Positions 56,690-60,666 of a stretch of 60,666 bases of DNA are shown here, in pieces; position 1 is the first letter of the stretch, and each line of letters opens with the position of its first letter. This stretch comes from Sulfuricurvum sp. (GTDB lineage Bacteria > Campylobacterota > Campylobacteria > Campylobacterales > Sulfurimonadaceae): NCBI GenBank assembly GCA_024637215.1, contig JAGXFM010000011.1, positions 1 through 60,666 on the forward strand. The letters run 5' to 3'. A model generated the notes under the pieces. The model worked only from the letters and a program-made list of their open reading frames with translations. It searched no databases and was not told where the DNA came from. The position numbers and the translations under genes are program-made.

Positions 56690-57238
56690 TTACAGCCCCT
56701 TCATCGAACATTTACTGGCAACATCGCTGCAACTGTGTTCAAGAAGCATTTCAACCGCATCAGCAGCAGAAGCTATCCATGCGACAAGCTTGATTTGTTC
56801 TTCCACACTAAACGGATGGAGTACATAATCAGCCACTTGTGATTTGTGTTCAGGCTTTCCGATCCCCATACGGACCCGAATATACTCGGGTGAAATCGCC
56901 GCATCGGTCGATTTTAATCCGTTATGTCCTCCATGACCGCCACCGCTTTTAAAACGCAACGCACCGAATGGGAGGTCCAAATCATCATGAATAACAATGA
57001 CCTCATCGATTTTATAGAAATTTTTAACAGAGAGTATAGAGCGACCGGAGAGATTCATAAAGGTAGTGGGTTTGAGAAGAAAGTGCTGACCCATTTTAAA
57101 CAACTCCCCTTCGAAGGAGCTCTTTGAAATGTTTTGAACACTGTGCCGACGGCAAAGCTCATCAATCACCATAAAGCCGATATTATGACGCGTTGAGACG
57201 TACGCCGAGCCGGGGTTTCCCAGTCCGACGATTAGCAT
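56690..57238 (-). CDS. pth: peptidyl-tRNA hydrolase
   Basis: Recycles peptidyl-tRNA that falls off ribosomes. The VGLGNPGSAYVSTRHNIGFM block holds the catalytic His of TRHN. KPTTFMNLSG and VIHDDLDLPFG (catalytic Asp) follow, then GGHGGHNGLKS. At 182 residues it is normal. It follows rplY by two bases, as in Helicobacter and Campylobacter. Confidence 0.96.
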   Translation of the reverse strand: MLIVGLGNPGSAYVSTRHNIGFMVIDELCRRHSVQNISKSSFEGELFKMGQHFLLKPTTFMNLSGRSILSVKNFYKIDEVIVIHDDLDLPFGALRFKSGGGHGGHNGLKSTDAAISPEYIRVRMGIGKPEHKSQVADYVLHPFSVEEQIKLVAWIASAADAVEMLLEHSCSDVASKCSMKGL

Positions 57239-57240
57239 CC

Positions 57241-57783
57241 TTATTTCGCTTTGATGATACTAAGAACCGATACACGGTCTGAATCAGTAAACGTAACGTT
57301 TTCAACACGTGGAAGATCACGAACCAATACAGAATCACCGAGATCAAGTGGAGCAACATCGATAGTGACGTTCGCTGGCAAGTTTTCAATCGCCGCTTTT
57401 ACACGAAGACGTTTTTTAGCAACAAACAACATACCTTTGTTTTTCAAACCGACTGGAATTCCTACTGTGTTCACAGGAACATGATAGTGAGTGACAACAC
57501 CCGGTTGCGCAACCATTAAATCAACGTGCAACAAGTTGCCTGATACCGGATGAGACTCATACCCTTGAACAACAAGGTTCATCTCTTTACCCGCTACGCT
57601 TACTGCAAATGCTACGGTTTCTTTATTGCGCACCGTACGGATAAAATCGTTCATTTTGAACGCGGCGTGAATATTTTCAAGCCCTTTTCCGTAGATGTTG
57701 GCAATGAGATAACCATCACGGCGATATGCTTTAGTAGCAACTTTGCCAATACTCTCTCTTACAATGCCTTCTAACATAATCAT
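57241..57783 (-). CDS. rplY: 50S ribosomal protein L25 (Ctc form)
   Basis: A ribosomal protein binding 5S rRNA, with the extra C-terminal TL5/Ctc domain. The N-terminal L25 domain starts GIVRESIGKVATKAYRRDGY. The second domain contains VNTVGIPVGLKNKGMLFVAKKRLRV and ends DRVSVLSI. At 180 residues it is the two-domain form. It opens the conserved rplY-pth-lptG-lysA run. Confidence 0.94.
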   Translation of the reverse strand: MIMLEGIVRESIGKVATKAYRRDGYLIANIYGKGLENIHAAFKMNDFIRTVRNKETVAFAVSVAGKEMNLVVQGYESHPVSGNLLHVDLMVAQPGVVTHYHVPVNTVGIPVGLKNKGMLFVAKKRLRVKAAIENLPANVTIDVAPLDLGDSVLVRDLPRVENVTFTDSDRVSVLSIIKAK

Positions 57784-57845
57784 GTCCTTAAAATAAAATG
57801 AGGCGAATTATACTTAAATATAGCTTATTTTATTCTAAACCCTAT

Positions 57846-59039
57846 CTACTCTTTTAACCCTATATAATCCTCTTCTCTAAACTCTTTCGGACTATCATCA
57901 ACCCCAAGTTTCCCTTTATCCACGGTCGTACTCAACCCCTCCATACGAAGTTTTAAATCCGATGGAGACGTTGCATAAGATAATGCATCCTCACGGCTGA
58001 TACGCTGTGCAAGATACAAATCCAAAATCCCCTGATCAAACGTTTGTGACTTGTAGAGCTCTTTCCCCTCCGCAATCGTATCCGGGATTTCAATATCGCG
58101 ATTTTCGGCAATGAGCTGCTCAATACGAGGGGTTCGGATCAATATCTCTAAAGCCGCTGTCCGTTTTCCCTCTACGGTAGGAATAAGACGCTGAGAAATA
58201 ATCCCTTTAAGGACAGAAGCAAGTGTCATCCGAACACGATTTTGTTCACCGGTCGGAAAAACCGAAATGATACGGTTAACCGTCTCCTTTGCGTCCAAAG
58301 TGTGAAGGGTCGAAAAAACCAAATGTCCCGTATCGGCCGCATGCAATGCAATCTCAATGGTTTCCGTATCCCGCATCTCCCCCACAAGGATAATATCGGG
58401 GTCTTCACGCAAAGCGGCACGGAGTGCATTACCAAAGCTGAGGGTATCCTGACCGACACTACGCTGATTTATAATGCACTTACGATCTTTATGGACAAAC
58501 TCGATCGGATCTTCAATGGTGATGATATGTTTACGTCGCGTACAGTTTATCTCATCGATCAATGCCGCTAACGTTGTTGATTTACCGCTTCCGGTAACCC
58601 CTGTGACCAAAACAAGTCCCCGCTCCATCTCAGAAAAGGTATGAACAACCGCAGGAAGATTGAGTTCATCAATGCTCAAGATTTTAACCGGAATCAAACG
58701 AAAAACTGCCGATACCCCTTCCATTTGAAAGAAAATATTGATACGAAAACGGGTGTTTTCATCGAACGGATAGACCAAATCCAGCTCTTTTTTTTCTACC
58801 AATTCAGAAAAACGGGTTTGGAGTAACTCTTTTGCAAAAGTAAAAGCATCTTCTTTTGAGAGAATTTCACCCGATAAAGGGACAATCTCTCCGTTAATAC
58901 GAGCGCGTACAACGCTATTGGCTTTGACATGCAAGTCACTTCCCCCTGCATCCACCATACGGCGCAAATATCCTCGAATTTTTTTCAATACCTCAAATTT
59001 AAGCTCACCTGTATCCATTTGATCGTTCTGCTGACTCAT
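57846..59039 (-). CDS. PilT/PilU-family type IV pilus retraction ATPase
   Basis: A hexameric secretion-type ATPase with an N-terminal PAS-like domain (DAGGSDLHVKANSVVRARING) and the RecA core: Walker A GVTGSGKSTTLAAL, the IEDPIEFVH Asp-box segment, Walker B ILVGEMRD, and HAADTGHLVFSTLHT. The C-terminal QTFDQGILDLYLAQRIS, then EDALSYATSPSDLKL, looks more like PilU than PilT. No other pilus gene is in the window. The ATG at 59039 with a GGAG site is chosen; the longer frame would run into tal. Confidence 0.85.
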   Translation of the reverse strand: MSQQNDQMDTGELKFEVLKKIRGYLRRMVDAGGSDLHVKANSVVRARINGEIVPLSGEILSKEDAFTFAKELLQTRFSELVEKKELDLVYPFDENTRFRINIFFQMEGVSAVFRLIPVKILSIDELNLPAVVHTFSEMERGLVLVTGVTGSGKSTTLAALIDEINCTRRKHIITIEDPIEFVHKDRKCIINQRSVGQDTLSFGNALRAALREDPDIILVGEMRDTETIEIALHAADTGHLVFSTLHTLDAKETVNRIISVFPTGEQNRVRMTLASVLKGIISQRLIPTVEGKRTAALEILIRTPRIEQLIAENRDIEIPDTIAEGKELYKSQTFDQGILDLYLAQRISREDALSYATSPSDLKLRMEGLSTTVDKGKLGVDDSPKEFREEDYIGLKE

Positions 59040-59043
59040 CCTA

Positions 59044-60021
59044 TTACTCCAATGCGTCCAGAATTTCGGTGAACGCCACTTTAAATGCATCCAACCCCTC
59101 TTCTATCTGCTGTTTAATGATATCTTCCATCACAATTCCTGCCTTCGCCACTTTATTATGATGTTCTTGAATACTCACTGCACTTTTCGGCAATTTCAAT
59201 GTTCTATCCCCTCCGCACACATACGCGTCAATCGTCGCAATCGGTGCCGTATTGACACTGTTAGGTGCCAAAAGTTCATCAATATAATACGAGGCTCTGA
59301 GTTCAGAGCCTTTAACGCCGGTACTGGCAAAAAGTACACGGCATTTCGGAACATGCAATGCTTCAACGCGATTATAAATATCACTGGCATTGAGTATCCC
59401 CATCAATCCGATCTGGATTCCCTGCGCGCGTAGTGTTTCATCAATAGCACGGTCTATTCGACTTACAAAGACACTGATAACCGTATCAACCGAAGATTTT
59501 TGCGATGCTTTATTAAAAGCATTCGCACATTTAAGCGCTTGCTCAACCGAAAAAATCAACGTTGCATTCACCGGAATTCCCATTCCAGCAAGTGTTTCCA
59601 TGGCGATATATCCGGCATCCGTTGCAGGAACTTTTATCATCACATTAGGTCGGTTGATGCTACCGTGCAGTCGTACCCCCTCCGCAATCGTAGCCTCAGT
59701 ATCATCACATAAAAAAGGATCGACTTCGATACTCACGTACCCGTCATCTCCTTTGTCATACAGAGGCCGTAAAATATCAGCGGCACTCTGGATGTCAAAT
59801 ATCGCCAATGCTTCATACTTTGCTTTGGGGGATAAATGGGTGAGAGTAACGAGTTGCTCTTGATACGCCGGTGAAGTAAGAATCGCACTTTTAAAAATAG
59901 CGGGGTTGGAAGTAGCTCCGTTGATAATCCCTTTATCGATGAGTTCTTTAAACCCTGTTTCCAAAAAGGTTCGTTCGATAAAATCAGCCCAAAGGGCGAA
60001 GCGAGCTTCCTCTAAATACAT
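59044..60021 (-). CDS. tal: transaldolase
   Basis: A cytoplasmic pentose-phosphate enzyme moving a dihydroxyacetone unit between sugar phosphates. The Schiff-base lysine is Lys130 in VMIKVPATDAGY. The N-terminal INGATSNPAIFKSAI and the late FASTGVKGSELRASYYIDEL motif are typical of the long bacterial type. At 325 residues it is normal. A GGAG site precedes the ATG. The order tal-(pilT-like)-rplY-pth resembles Helicobacter's tal-rplY-pth with one gene inserted. Confidence 0.94.
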   Translation of the reverse strand: MYLEEARFALWADFIERTFLETGFKELIDKGIINGATSNPAIFKSAILTSPAYQEQLVTLTHLSPKAKYEALAIFDIQSAADILRPLYDKGDDGYVSIEVDPFLCDDTEATIAEGVRLHGSINRPNVMIKVPATDAGYIAMETLAGMGIPVNATLIFSVEQALKCANAFNKASQKSSVDTVISVFVSRIDRAIDETLRAQGIQIGLMGILNASDIYNRVEALHVPKCRVLFASTGVKGSELRASYYIDELLAPNSVNTAPIATIDAYVCGGDRTLKLPKSAVSIQEHHNKVAKAGIVMEDIIKQQIEEGLDAFKVAFTEILDALE

Positions 60022-60065
60022 AAAAACTCCATTCTTTAAATTAGAACTATTATGCCGAAAAATAA

Positions 60066-60666
60066 TTAAAAATAGAGGTTCATACCGAGCGTAAAGCGTT
60101 CTTCCCTATACTCTTGATCAATCGTTTCATAACGCATCGAAAGGGCTCCCGACGTGTTCAATTGCCATAAATGAGAAACATTCATACGACTTTGATCTCT
60201 CTTATCGAGATAAAAAATATGCCCTGTTTCCGCTAAGGTTTTCATACGTCCGCTCCAGCTAATGCCCGCCCCTGCACTAAAACCTAAACCGATATCGGCA
60301 TTAAACCCTAATCTTATTTCGGGTTCGCTCAAAAGATACCCGAATATCTGATCATTTCCTATCGATGCCCCGGCTCCGACTCGGGTAACGAAGCTCAATT
60401 GATCCTCTCCGTAATCACGATCCCAACCGCTTTTCATCCTCCAAGAGAATGGCTTAAAAAAGTGACTTACCGGAGTAATGGAGGCCAAAGAGAGGAGGGT
60501 CAATTTCTCCATTCTCACGTTATCATGCTCAATCCCGACCAACGTATCAAGAAATTCGATCTGCGCCCCGGAGAGATGTCCCGTGTCATCCTCACCCAAA
60601 TCGTGAAAAGCGGGACGCCATGCGATCAATAATGGAGAGCGGTGTTCAAACCACCCCTGTGCCACA
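60066..60666 (-). CDS. C-terminal part of DUF4105 (Lnb N-terminal domain)-type envelope protein
   Basis: Only the last roughly 200 residues are inside the window; the frame is open to the edge and the true start lies beyond. The segment has the phrase RPAFHDLGEDDTGHLSGAQI, ITPVSHFFKPFSWRMKSGWD, and then alternating beta strands ending in FTLGMNLYF with a terminal Phe. This matches the beta-barrel-like C-terminal domain I associate with DUF4105 proteins, likely in the outer membrane. The function is unknown, and the family call is moderate because the N-terminal domain is not visible. Confidence 0.6.
   Translation of the reverse strand, partial: VAQGWFEHRSPLLIAWRPAFHDLGEDDTGHLSGAQIEFLDTLVGIEHDNVRMEKLTLLSLASITPVSHFFKPFSWRMKSGWDRDYGEDQLSFVTRVGAGASIGNDQIFGYLLSEPEIRLGFNADIGLGFSAGAGISWSGRMKTLAETGHIFYLDKRDQSRMNVSHLWQLNTSGALSMRYETIDQEYREERFTLGMNLYF

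Noticed and set aside
1-60666. CRISPR arrays, insertion sequences, prophage genes, tRNA or rRNA genes
   Set aside because: No regularly spaced repeats, transposase or integrase motifs, or recognisable structural RNAs were seen on either strand.

Overview
The window is a chromosomal segment of a Campylobacterota bacterium (former Epsilonproteobacteria), most likely a Sulfurimonadaceae member close to Sulfuricurvum. I infer this from gene content, gene order and the moderate G+C; no rRNA is present to prove it. Several blocks match orders I know from Campylobacter and Helicobacter: cbpA-hspR, cheY-prmA-ftsH-(psd-related)-pssA, waaC-htrB, an mla (iamBA-like) operon, serS followed by a TPR protein, and the run tal / rplY-pth-lptG-lysA-HAD-pheA-hisC-fliF-fliG-fliH-dxs. 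Almost all of it is coding. I see no rRNA, tRNA, insertion sequence, prophage or CRISPR array, and no gap above 300 bases.

Layout. 1-6.2 kb: the 3' end of nhaA, a DUF502 membrane protein, a dihydroorotate-dehydrogenase-like flavoprotein and a pyruvate:ferredoxin oxidoreductase (nifJ) broken by a frameshift. 6.3-10.1 kb: an M3 oligopeptidase, a secreted endonuclease/exonuclease/phosphatase-family protein and a CHAD protein. 10.1-13.7 kb: cbpA-hspR-ung, with a HAIR-like HspR operator on its promoter, and purH. 13.8-19.6 kb: a hypoxanthine-DNA glycosylase, a PBP5-type carboxypeptidase, a four-gene MlaE/F/D/lipoprotein lipid transporter and phosphofructokinase. 19.5-26.7 kb: a TIGR01777 epimerase, a small cytochrome c, serB with a coupled helical protein, a metF-like gene, serS and a TPR protein. 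26.7-31.3 kb: the cheY-to-pssA operon. 31.3-36.2 kb: hisH-hisA, a PDC-sensor membrane protein, waaC-htrB and dut. 36.2-39.4 kb: a tiny Cys-rich protein and an apparent 5-thiohistidine (ovothiol-type) cassette: OvoA-like sulfoxide synthase without methyltransferase, PLP C-S lyase and a PNPOx-like protein. 39.5-45 kb: two chemoreceptors, one with a CZB zinc domain, and a PAS-GGDEF-EAL protein. 45.2-60.7 kb: pgeF, then a long minus-strand run from a DUF4105-family protein and tal down to fliFGH and dxs.

How the parts fit. The central genes cover pyruvate/sugar metabolism (nifJ, pfkA, tal, dxs), amino acids (hisA/H/C, pheA, lysA, serB, a metF-like enzyme), envelope lipids (pssA, mla, waaC, htrB, lptG), protein quality control (ftsH, cbpA/hspR) and motility (cheY, fliFGH, two chemoreceptors).

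Best leads. (1) The sulfoxide synthase/C-S lyase/PNPOx cassette, which lacks the usual fused methyltransferase. (2) The HAIR operator overlapping a sigma-70-like promoter before cbpA. (3) The nifJ frameshift. (4) A phosphatidylserine-decarboxylase-like protein that has lost both hallmark catalytic motifs. (5) Six genes whose -10-like box lies only 5-7 bases before the start codon with no Shine-Dalgarno, suggesting leaderless mRNAs. (6) A repeat array at the mla promoter. All functions are read from sequence motifs and family knowledge; no database search was run.
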